From an uncultured Bacteroides sp. (GTDB lineage: Bacteria; Bacteroidota; Bacteroidia; Bacteroidales; Bacteroidaceae): a stretch of 5,393 bases of DNA. The notes beneath the pieces are model-generated. The model made no database searches. It was not told where the DNA came from and worked only from the letters and a program-made list of their open reading frames with translations. The position numbers were made by a program, and so were the translations under genes. The DNA lies in contig USSR01000497.1 in assembly GCA_900557355.1 (NCBI GenBank), positions 1-5,393 of the forward strand, given 5' to 3'. Of the stretch, positions 1 to 5,393 are shown one piece after another (position 1 is the stretch's first letter; each line of letters opens with the position of its first letter).

Positions 1-359
1 TTCCCGATGCCAGCAAAGATTATAGTTTTCTGTTTCGCTTGGACCCGAATGTGACCTACTCACAAGGCTACTCACACTTATTTAGTTTAGGTAGCTCCAC
101 CATATACAGTATGAACCCTTTCGGACTGACAGGTTTCGGATCATCTCCCCAAAACCTGCAAATGGGAAGTTTCCGGCTGAAGAATGGAATGCGCATCAAT
201 ACTTATGGAGAGTATGACAAGGACGGACGGAAAGTCCCTAATCCTTCTGCCCTGCCGTGGGAACGGAATAACTTCAAAGGTGCTTTCGAACTGAAGTCGG
301 CAAACGGATCATTCGGAATTAGAATCGAAGTACAACAAGGAAGGAATGGACCTTACTAA
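1..359 (+). CDS. 3' end of an unrecognised protein gene (5' end outside window)
   Basis: The reading frame is open from base 3 and stops at a TAA at 357-359, giving the last 118 residues of a longer protein. A TTG at 39 could be read as a start. The frame is open upstream of it with similar composition (PDASKDYSFLFR), so I take the gene as truncated by the window edge. The fragment is rich in Gly, Ser, Asn and aromatic residues (for example YSQGYSHLFSLGSSTIYS) and ends in alternating polar and hydrophobic stretches (FKGAFELK, FGIRIEVQQ). This would suit beta structure in an exported or envelope protein, but the signal-peptide end is not visible. I do not recognise the family and assign no function. 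The downstream SDR gene begins 38 bases after the stop with no convincing promoter between, so the two are probably one transcript. Confidence 0.75.
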   Translation, partial: PDASKDYSFLFRLDPNVTYSQGYSHLFSLGSSTIYSMNPFGLTGFGSSPQNLQMGSFRLKNGMRINTYGEYDKDGRKVPNPSALPWERNNFKGAFELKSANGSFGIRIEVQQGRNGPY

Positions 360-397
360 AAAAAGACAACAGTCAAGGGATTATATACTGAAATAAT

Positions 398-1303
398 ATG
401 AATATGAAGAAAAAAGTATTGGTAATAGGTGCCAATGGCTTCACAGGACGCCGGATCTTGAATGATTTGTCACGCAATGACGAGTATATAGTAACAGGTT
501 GTTCTATGCATGACGACATTGCTCCCGATTCCGGGAATTATCGTTTTATCAGTGCAGACATCTGCCAGATGGGGGAACAAAACGCATTGTTCCGGGAAGT
601 ACGTCCGAATGTAGTGATTAACACGTCTGCATTATCCGTTCCTGATTATTGTGAAGCACACCGTGAGGAGGCAGACAGTATCAATGTCAACGCTGTGGGA
701 CAATTGGCATTCCGGTGCGAAGCATCCGCTGCACGATTTATACATCTATCTACCGACTTTGTATTTAATGGAGATACAGGGCAGCTTTATACGGAAGAAG
801 ATACTCCTGATCCCGTCAACTATTATGGGGCAACCAAACTGAAAGGTGAAAAACGGGTAGCTGAGCTCTGTAGCAATTATGCCATCGCACGTGTGGCAGT
901 GGTTTATGGTGCCGCCTTGCCGGGACAACACGGGAATATTCTGCAATTGGTAGCCAATCGTTTAAGAAATAATGAAGAAATACGGGTGGTTTCCGACCAG
1001 TGGCGCACGCCAACCTATGTAGGCGATGTCTCTCAAGGAATAGAGAAACTGATAAATCATCCCAATAATGGCATTTATCACATCTGTGGCTCGGAATGTC
1101 TGACTATAGCCGATATTGCTTATCGCGTAGCAGATACTTTGAATCTGGATTATTCATTAATTCTGCCAGTCACCACCAAACAAATGGGAGAAACAACTCC
1201 CCGTCCCCGTTTCAGCGGATTAAGCATTGAAAAAGCACGCAGAGAACTGGGATACCAGCCGCATACTCTGGAAGAAGGAATAAAACTAATGTTCAGTCTT
1301 TAA
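398..1303 (+). CDS. RmlD-like extended SDR, NAD(P)-dependent sugar-nucleotide reductase/epimerase family
   Basis: This 301-residue protein is probably cytoplasmic and has a Rossmann fold. Visible motifs are the N-terminal dinucleotide-binding GANGFTG (residues 11-17), the acidic residue of SADI (54), the STDFVFNG segment (118-125) that carries the catalytic Thr in RmlD-type enzymes, and the catalytic YGATK (Tyr143, Lys147). DQWRTPTYVGD (200-210) matches the DQxxxPT segment of dTDP-4-dehydrorhamnose reductases. The length fits RmlD (about 290-300). The substrate is inferred only: there are no rmlA, rmlB or rmlC neighbours in view, so a different sugar-nucleotide or related substrate is possible. 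The first ATG is at 398; a second at 404 (residue 3) sits closer to the MKKKVLVIG strand and is equally plausible. The purine-rich AAGGGA at 375-380 is too far upstream to be a normal ribosome site, as is common in Bacteroidota. No frameshift or missing key residue is seen. Confidence 0.9.
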   Translation: MNMKKKVLVIGANGFTGRRILNDLSRNDEYIVTGCSMHDDIAPDSGNYRFISADICQMGEQNALFREVRPNVVINTSALSVPDYCEAHREEADSINVNAVGQLAFRCEASAARFIHLSTDFVFNGDTGQLYTEEDTPDPVNYYGATKLKGEKRVAELCSNYAIARVAVVYGAALPGQHGNILQLVANRLRNNEEIRVVSDQWRTPTYVGDVSQGIEKLINHPNNGIYHICGSECLTIADIAYRVADTLNLDYSLILPVTTKQMGETTPRPRFSGLSIEKARRELGYQPHTLEEGIKLMFSL

Positions 1304-1306
1304 ATA

Positions 1307-1336
1307 AGTGATTAGTGGTGAATGCCACTAATCACT
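1307..1336. terminator. Hairpin between convergent genes, possible bidirectional terminator
   Basis: A perfect 12-bp inverted repeat: AGTGATTAGTGG at 1307-1318, a 6-base loop (TGAATG), and CCACTAATCACT at 1325-1336. It starts 3 bases after the SDR stop codon. Its right arm contains the last two codons and the TAG stop of the opposing helicase gene (1328-1336). The position between converging genes suits a terminator for both. Neither side has a strong T-tract: the minus-strand reading is followed by TATTTAAAG, the plus-strand reading by AAACAGCG. Termination of the helicase transcript is therefore the better supported use. Confidence 0.6.
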
Positions 1337-3547
1337 AAACAGCGTTTCTGCAATTCCACTCTCCTTCTTGTACACCCGTACCATCTCCAGCAACTCATCC
1401 CCATATTTTTCCACTCCTTTTTTACCAAAATAAGGAATCCGGAGAAGAGCGGATTTATCTTCTGGTAATAAATTGGTAATACCCAAAATAGCTTTCTGTT
1501 GGATTACGGTATATACCGGTAATCCTAATTGAGACGCTTCTGCATTGCGCCATGCCACCAGACGCTTGTACAATTCGGGATGCAGGATGTCCGAAGGTAC
1601 TTCCACTGCTGCTGTTTTTTTCCGTGCAGGGGTATTTCCACTTTCCTCGGCTTCGTCTTTCCGTTTCCTTCTTTCGGAAGAATTACCGGAACGCTTTTCT
1701 CCTTTGCCCTTGGTCGATGCCGTATCGTCAATGGAAAGTACCGCCTTTTGCTTCAGATATTCGCCTACATGGAATCCCTTATCAATTACGAATTCCAGTA
1801 AATCGACTTTCAAGAGAAGCAAATCATCCAACTCTTCACTGGCAGTCTTCAACTGTTTCTTCAGCTCTTTATTGTCAGATTCTACAATTGTACTACTTCT
1901 GATAGCATCCAAGGGTGCCAATTGTTCTTTGAAATATTCCGCTCCCAAGTGAATGCGCTCCTGCAAACTTTTATCTGTAGCATAATCCGCCGCACCATCA
2001 ACCAGGCGCGTATATTGTAAGCTAAATTTTTGAGCGACTTTCGTAACCTTTTCATGGAAACGTTCCGCTTCTGATTTATATTCAGTCAATAGTTTGGGAT
2101 AGAGCTTGTACAAGTGTTCATCCACCAACCTCACAAAATGCTTCAATGCCAGTTCCAATGGTAAGAAATCAAACAATCCTGATAACAATTCCAGAAAATA
2201 CGCTTGTTGCAATCTCCGGTAACGCGTTTCATCAGGCTCATTTCTACGTGCATCTTCTGTAAAGGTATCCACAGCACTGTCACTTATTACTGCCCTGGCA
2301 GATAATGGAGCACTTAATACCAGACCTTCCAACGTCTTGCAACGGCTCAGAGCCACATACGTCTGTCCGTGCGCAAAGGAAGCGCTGGCATCAATTATCG
2401 CACGCTCAAACGTCAAACCCTGACTTTTATGAATGGTTATAGCCCATGCCAGTTTCAGTGGGAATTGTTTGAAGACTCCCTCTATATCTTCTGTAATCTC
2501 TTTTGTCTCTTCATCCAGCACGTATTTTGCATTGGTCCATTCCTCTTCTTGCAGCATAAAGACGTCCTCACTTCCTTTACTACGCACCTCAATGCCTAAA
2601 GCGGATACATTTACCACCTCACCGATCATACCATTGTAATAACGGTGTTCACCGGATGAATCGTTCTTTACAAACATGATTTGCGCACCACATTTTAACT
2701 CCAGTACTTCATCAGTAGGATAAGAATATTCAGGAAATTTACCATCTATCTGGGCGCGAAAGGTAAAAGAACGACCGGGTAGTTGTGCCAGTTCATATTC
2801 ATTGATACGTTGCGCCTGATAGTTATGGGTAGTCAACTGGATATATCCTTCCTCTTTCGAAGGATTGAAATTCGGAATATACCTACGGTTCAGCTCATCC
2901 AACAAAGTTTTGTCACAACGATTCTCCCGGATACGGTTCAACATGTCCAGAAAATGAGTGTCACTCTGCCGATAAACTTTCTTCAATTCAATGGTACAGT
3001 ACTCCGATTGCCTCAATGCCCGACTGGAAAAGAAATAGGGAGTATCATAATAGCGGTTTAGCATCTGCCATTCTTCGTCTTTGATTACCGGAGCAAGTTG
3101 CTGTAAATCTCCGATCATCAATAATTGTACACCGCCAAAAGGCTTGCTACGATCACGGAAACGGCGCAACACGTCATCTATCGCATCCAGGAGGTCGGCA
3201 CGTACCATACTGATTTCGTCAATTACGAGCAGGTCTATACTACGCATGATGTTAAGTTTCTCTTTTCCGAAACGGAAACGGTATTGTGCCTTACCATCCG
3301 CACTGAATGAAGTATCGGGCACGTAGGGGGCAAAAGGTAGTTGAAAAAAAGAATGAATAGTTACACCACCTGCATTAATAGCCGCAATGCCTGTCGGGGC
3401 AAGAACAACCATACGTTTAGGGCTTCCGGACTTCAATTGTCGCAGGAATGTAGTTTTTCCGGTACCAGCTTTACCGGTCAGGAAGAGATGAGTGCCTGTA
3501 TTTTCAATAAATTGCCATGCAAGTGCCAATTCTGGATTCTGTTCCAT
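1328..3547 (-). CDS. Pif1/RecD-like superfamily 1 DNA helicase with C-terminal HRDC domain
   Basis: This 739-residue ATP-dependent DNA helicase is probably involved in replication or repair. The N-terminal motor is complete: Walker A GKAGTGKT (25-32), motif Ia APTGIAAINAGG (50-61), Walker B VIDEIS (108-113, Asp110/Glu111), motif III GDLQQLAPV (146-154), the Pif1/RecD-type segment before motif V (about 285-314), motif V ITIHKSQGLTFE (370-381) and motif VI YVALSRCKTLEG (397-408) with the Arg402 finger candidate. Residues about 440-600 are helical and unassigned. A charged, lysine/arginine-rich low-complexity linker (about 611-648) leads to an HRDC-like domain (about 657-727; LYKRLVAWRN, then LLRIPYFGKKGVEKYG), a nucleic-acid-binding module also found in RecQ helicases. 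The ATG at 3547 is chosen because it places the motor at the usual distance from the N terminus. The gene stands alone between two hairpins, so it is likely its own transcript. Its polarity and DNA substrate cannot be read from the sequence. Confidence 0.92.
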   Translation of the reverse strand: MEQNPELALAWQFIENTGTHLFLTGKAGTGKTTFLRQLKSGSPKRMVVLAPTGIAAINAGGVTIHSFFQLPFAPYVPDTSFSADGKAQYRFRFGKEKLNIMRSIDLLVIDEISMVRADLLDAIDDVLRRFRDRSKPFGGVQLLMIGDLQQLAPVIKDEEWQMLNRYYDTPYFFSSRALRQSEYCTIELKKVYRQSDTHFLDMLNRIRENRCDKTLLDELNRRYIPNFNPSKEEGYIQLTTHNYQAQRINEYELAQLPGRSFTFRAQIDGKFPEYSYPTDEVLELKCGAQIMFVKNDSSGEHRYYNGMIGEVVNVSALGIEVRSKGSEDVFMLQEEEWTNAKYVLDEETKEITEDIEGVFKQFPLKLAWAITIHKSQGLTFERAIIDASASFAHGQTYVALSRCKTLEGLVLSAPLSARAVISDSAVDTFTEDARRNEPDETRYRRLQQAYFLELLSGLFDFLPLELALKHFVRLVDEHLYKLYPKLLTEYKSEAERFHEKVTKVAQKFSLQYTRLVDGAADYATDKSLQERIHLGAEYFKEQLAPLDAIRSSTIVESDNKELKKQLKTASEELDDLLLLKVDLLEFVIDKGFHVGEYLKQKAVLSIDDTASTKGKGEKRSGNSSERRKRKDEAEESGNTPARKKTAAVEVPSDILHPELYKRLVAWRNAEASQLGLPVYTVIQQKAILGITNLLPEDKSALLRIPYFGKKGVEKYGDELLEMVRVYKKESGIAETLFSD

Positions 3548-3573
3548 TATCTCATAAATGTTGTTTGGAGGTG

Positions 3574-3581
3574 TAAAGGTA
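3574..3581 (-). promoter_or_regulatory. Weak candidate -7 box for the helicase gene
   Basis: Read on the minus strand, this is TACCTTTA, one base off the Bacteroides -7 consensus TAnnTTTG, 26 bases ahead of the helicase ATG. A good -33 TTTG is not present at the usual spacing; the nearest resemblance is a T-rich stretch about 17 bases upstream. A promoter is expected here because the preceding atp operon appears to terminate at 3635-3712, but this particular box is a guess. No Shine-Dalgarno sequence is obvious in the last 20 bases before the ATG. Confidence 0.2.
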
Positions 3582-3634
3582 GCACAAATAAAAGAGGAAA
3601 AGCCTCCATCGGCACATCTTTTTACATGAAAATG

Positions 3635-3712
3635 AAAAAAGCTACAAGTTACGAGCTACAAGTGGCTGCGCTATATTCCGAAAGGCACTCGTAGCTCGTA
3701 ACTCGTAGCTTT
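3635..3712 (-). terminator. Intrinsic terminator of the atp operon, long hairpin plus T-tract
   Basis: Two 27-base arms (3686-3712 and 3638-3664) flank a 21-base loop (3665-3685), starting one base after the atpG stop codon. On the plus strand there are two A-C mismatches (3646/3704 and 3660/3690). In minus-strand RNA the same positions are G-U pairs, so the stem is unbroken over 27 bp in the direction in which atpG is transcribed. The far arm runs straight into six T residues on the minus strand (complement of 3635-3640), three of them inside the stem. Hairpin, T-tract and position all indicate a factor-independent terminator after the last atp gene. The stem is unusually long for a simple terminator and is built from repeated words (see the repeat entry), so it may derive from a dispersed repetitive element. 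Confidence 0.85.
3641..3710. repeat. Heptamer-based repeats within the atpG terminator arms
   Basis: On the plus strand GCTACAAGT occurs at 3641-3649 and again at 3655-3663, a 14-base period. CTCGTAGCT occurs at 3688-3696 and 3702-3710, also 14 bases apart. Read on the minus strand, the first arm is three successive 7-base words, GCTACGA, GTTACGA and GCTACGA, with the partner arm complementary to them. The stem is thus a folded short tandem repeat rather than unique sequence. Confidence 0.75.
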
Positions 3713-3713
3713 C

Positions 3714-4601
3714 TTACTTGAGACTTCCCGCAATTATATCCAATAACTCGTTTGTAATCGCTTGCTGTCTGCTCTTATTATATTGCTTCGTCAAATCTTG
3801 TATCAGTTCATTCGCATTATCTGTTGCAGTCTGCATAGCAAGTGTACGGGCAGCATGTTCAGAGGCATTGGAATCTTGAAGTACAGTAAAAAGCTTCTGA
3901 CTCAACACCTTTGGCAACAAATCCGCAATCAGTTGGCCGACAGATGGCTCCACAATATAATCATTCTGAAAACCGCGTTTTCCCGATCCTTCTATTGCAG
4001 CTGTTGCTTCCACTTTACTTAAGTCAATAGGAAGATATTCCTCACGCGTCAGTATCTGCGACCCCATTGATTTGAAGTGATGATAAATCAGCTCCACACG
4101 GTCGATTTGTTTTTCTACAAACTCTTGCATCAACAATCCAGCAAGTTCATATGCTTGTACATAGGATGGTTTCTCCGCCATTCCCTGATAACTTCCTTGC
4201 GATGCATAGCCTAATTTCTTAGTAGCTTGTTCCACCTTCTTCCCTATAGGATATATCAGGATGTTTTCCTTGCCAAGTGATTTATATTCTGCCAGTGTTT
4301 CTCCAAGCATCTTTACTACATTTGCATTGAATGCACCACATAGCGAACTGTTAGACGAAAAAACCACTACCGCTACCCGTGTCACAGGTCGCACTTCGGT
4401 ATAAGGCGACTCGAACGTGGCATCTGTAGACAAGAAGTTTGTCAGGATTTCATTCAGTTTCTGTTGATAAGGCAGCATATTCTCAATCCGCGATTGTGCT
4501 TTGTGCAACTTTGCGGATGCCACCATCTTCATCGCCGATGTAATCTGACGCGTACTCTTGACGGAGTTTATTCTGTTTTTTACTTCTTTTAAAGAACCCA
4601 C
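3714..4601 (-). CDS. atpG: F-type ATP synthase, F1 gamma subunit
   Basis: Gamma is the central shaft of F1: its N- and C-terminal helices form a coiled coil inside the alpha3beta3 head and couple proton-driven rotation in the membrane sector to ATP synthesis. At 295 residues it is close to the usual 285-300. The N-terminal helix LKEVKNRINSVKSTRQITSA (4-23) followed by MKMVASAKLHKAQ (24-36), the central SSLCGAFN (85-92) and the C-terminal AITNELLDIIAGS (281-293) are family hallmarks. Start choice: GTG at 4599-4601. An in-frame TAA lies only two codons upstream (4608-4610), and the next Met residues (24, 26) would remove the N-terminal helix. No Shine-Dalgarno sequence precedes the GTG. The gene lies 59 bases after atpA and is followed at once by a strong hairpin, so it appears to be the last gene of the operon, in keeping with the H-A-G order usual in bacteria. 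Confidence 0.97.
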   Translation of the reverse strand: MGSLKEVKNRINSVKSTRQITSAMKMVASAKLHKAQSRIENMLPYQQKLNEILTNFLSTDATFESPYTEVRPVTRVAVVVFSSNSSLCGAFNANVVKMLGETLAEYKSLGKENILIYPIGKKVEQATKKLGYASQGSYQGMAEKPSYVQAYELAGLLMQEFVEKQIDRVELIYHHFKSMGSQILTREEYLPIDLSKVEATAAIEGSGKRGFQNDYIVEPSVGQLIADLLPKVLSQKLFTVLQDSNASEHAARTLAMQTATDNANELIQDLTKQYNKSRQQAITNELLDIIAGSLK

Positions 4602-4605
4602 TTCT

Positions 4606-4630
4606 ATTTACGATTTATTGATTTACGATT
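4606..4630. repeat. 10-bp direct repeat in the atpA-atpG spacer
   Basis: ATTTACGATT occurs at 4606-4615 and 4621-4630, with TTATTG-type filler between (15-base period). On the minus strand this reads as AATCGTA words spaced at about 7-8 bases, reaching to within 5 bases of the atpG GTG. It takes up nearly half of the 59-base gap between two genes that should be co-transcribed. No hairpin of note and no T-tract accompanies it, so I do not call it a terminator. Its function, if any, is unknown. Confidence 0.65.
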
Positions 4631-4660
4631 GAAATTACCTCATTAGGTCCGATTCACTGA

Positions 4661-5393
4661 TTACAAATATTGTTTCGACATGAGATCCGCAGTTTCCTCT
4701 ATCTTCTTACAAACATCATCGTCAATGACTCCACTCTTCAATACATCGAGTACATCCGCGCGATGATTCATTTCAAGTGCTTCCAAAAAACTACGTTCAA
4801 AATCAGTCACCTTATCTAACGGAACATTACGTAACAGTCCATGAGTACCACAATAAAGAATGGCAATCTGCTTCTCTACCGGCATCGGACTATATTGCGG
4901 TTGAACCAACAAACGGGTATTCTTTTGTCCCTTATCAATGGTCAGTGCTGTAACAGGATCCATATCGCCACTGAACTTTGTAAATGCTTCCAGTTCACGA
5001 TATTGCGCCTGGTCTATCTTTAATGTACCGGCCACTTTCTTCATCGCCTTAATCTGAGCATTACCACCCACACGACTCACGGAAATACCTACGTTAATAG
5101 CCGGACGGTTACCTTGGTTAAACAAATCAGTATCAAGGAATATCTGTCCGTCGGTGATAGAAATCACATTCGTCGGAATATAGGCAGATACGTCTCCTGC
5201 CTGCGTTTCGATAATAGGCAATGCAGTCAGTGATCCGCCACCTTTCACTTTACCTTTCAGGCTTTCCGGCAAATCATTCATTTCACGTGCCACTTCTTCC
5301 TGATTAATAATACGCGCAGCACGCTCCAGCAAACGGGAGTGCAGATAGAAGATATCACCCGGATACGCTTCACGTCCTGATGGACGGCGTAAT
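4661..5393 (-). CDS. atpA: F-type ATP synthase, F1 alpha subunit, C-terminal part (5' end outside window)
   Basis: The last 243 residues of the alpha subunit are present, roughly the second half of a protein of about 510-530 residues. The frame is open to the right edge and reads [21 protein letters not shown] at the boundary, a strongly conserved alpha-subunit segment, so the TTG at 5332 is internal and not a start. Also visible are [21 protein letters not shown], the [13 protein letters not shown] stretch and GISVSRVGG, whose Arg (codon 5072-5074) is the arginine that reaches into the catalytic site of the neighbouring beta subunit. The C-terminal helical domain (from about [14 protein letters not shown]) is complete and ends at a TAA. 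After LLERAARI there is an extra acidic/basic stretch (about [20 protein letters not shown]) before the GGGSLTALP motif, longer than in E. coli and typical of Bacteroidota. Alpha carries non-catalytic nucleotide sites in the alpha3beta3 head. The gene is upstream of atpG in the same operon. Confidence 0.97.
   Translation of the reverse strand, partial: LRRPSGREAYPGDIFYLHSRLLERAARIINQEEVAREMNDLPESLKGKVKGGGSLTALPIIETQAGDVSAYIPTNVISITDGQIFLDTDLFNQGNRPAINVGISVSRVGGNAQIKAMKKVAGTLKIDQAQYRELEAFTKFSGDMDPVTALTIDKGQKNTRLLVQPQYSPMPVEKQIAILYCGTHGLLRNVPLDKVTDFERSFLEALEMNHRADVLDVLKSGVIDDDVCKKIEETADLMSKQYL

Noticed and set aside
360..397. Possible promoter for the SDR gene in the 38-base gap
   Set aside because: No TAnnTTTG-like -7 box with a TTTG -33 is present; the AT-rich TATATA stretch alone is not sufficient, so read-through from the upstream gene is more likely.
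746..1013. Minus-strand open frames opposite the SDR gene
   Set aside because: They overlap the conserved SDR catalytic region on the other strand and show no domain; they are shadow frames.
1529..1952. Three overlapping plus-strand open frames (60-135 residues) opposite the helicase gene
   Set aside because: They lie antisense to a complete helicase with all motor motifs, overlap each other in different frames, and show no recognisable motif; they are shadows of the real gene.
3341..3694. Plus-strand open frame of 117 residues running from the helicase start region through the spacer
   Set aside because: It is antisense to the helicase N terminus and ends inside the terminator arms; its product is of low-complexity, Cys-rich composition with no family resemblance.
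3638..3712. Reading the long inverted repeat as the end of an insertion sequence, a CRISPR repeat or an attachment site
   Set aside because: There is no transposase or integrase nearby, no spacer-repeat array and no target duplication; a T-tract on the correct side after the last atp gene makes a terminator the better reading.
4637..4648. Small ACCT/AGGT inverted repeat in the atpA-atpG spacer
   Set aside because: A 4-bp stem with a 4-base loop and no T-tract is expected by chance and would not be a credible terminator inside an operon.
5330..5332. TTG as a possible start of a short 223-residue atpA-like protein
   Set aside because: The frame stays open to the window edge and encodes conserved alpha-subunit sequence ([15 protein letters not shown]), so the codon is an internal leucine.

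Overview
The window looks like ordinary chromosomal DNA from a member of the Bacteroidota, most likely Bacteroides or a close relative. The main grounds are the atpA-atpG gene pair ending an operon, an alpha subunit with the extra segment typical of that phylum, a Pif1-type helicase fused to an HRDC domain, and starts without a clear Shine-Dalgarno sequence. This is recognition of protein families by eye; no search was run.

Layout from left to right: (1) the 3' end of an unrecognised plus-strand gene (1-359). (2) 38 bases downstream, a complete plus-strand RmlD-like extended SDR (NAD(P)-dependent sugar-nucleotide reductase/epimerase type; 398-1303), probably co-transcribed with it. (3) A perfect 12-bp inverted repeat (1307-1336) where this unit meets a convergent gene. 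(4) A minus-strand 739-residue Pif1/RecD-like DNA helicase with a C-terminal HRDC domain (1328-3547). (5) A 166-base spacer holding a long hairpin followed by a T-tract (3635-3712), the likely terminator of the ATP synthase operon, and the helicase's own upstream region. (6) Minus-strand atpG, with a GTG start (3714-4601). (7) A 59-base spacer with a 10-bp direct repeat. (8) The C-terminal half of minus-strand atpA (4661-5393, running out of the window).

atpA and atpG encode the alpha and gamma subunits of the F1 sector. Gamma is the rotor shaft inside the alpha3beta3 head, so these two genes belong to one machine. The helicase, the SDR and the partial gene have no visible functional link to ATP synthase or to each other.

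I did not find a new biological system here. The most notable signal is in the spacers. All three larger gene junctions contain short repeats built from words of about 7 bases. In two of them the words form hairpins at gene ends. The hairpin after atpG pairs completely only as minus-strand RNA, because its two imperfect positions become G-U pairs there.
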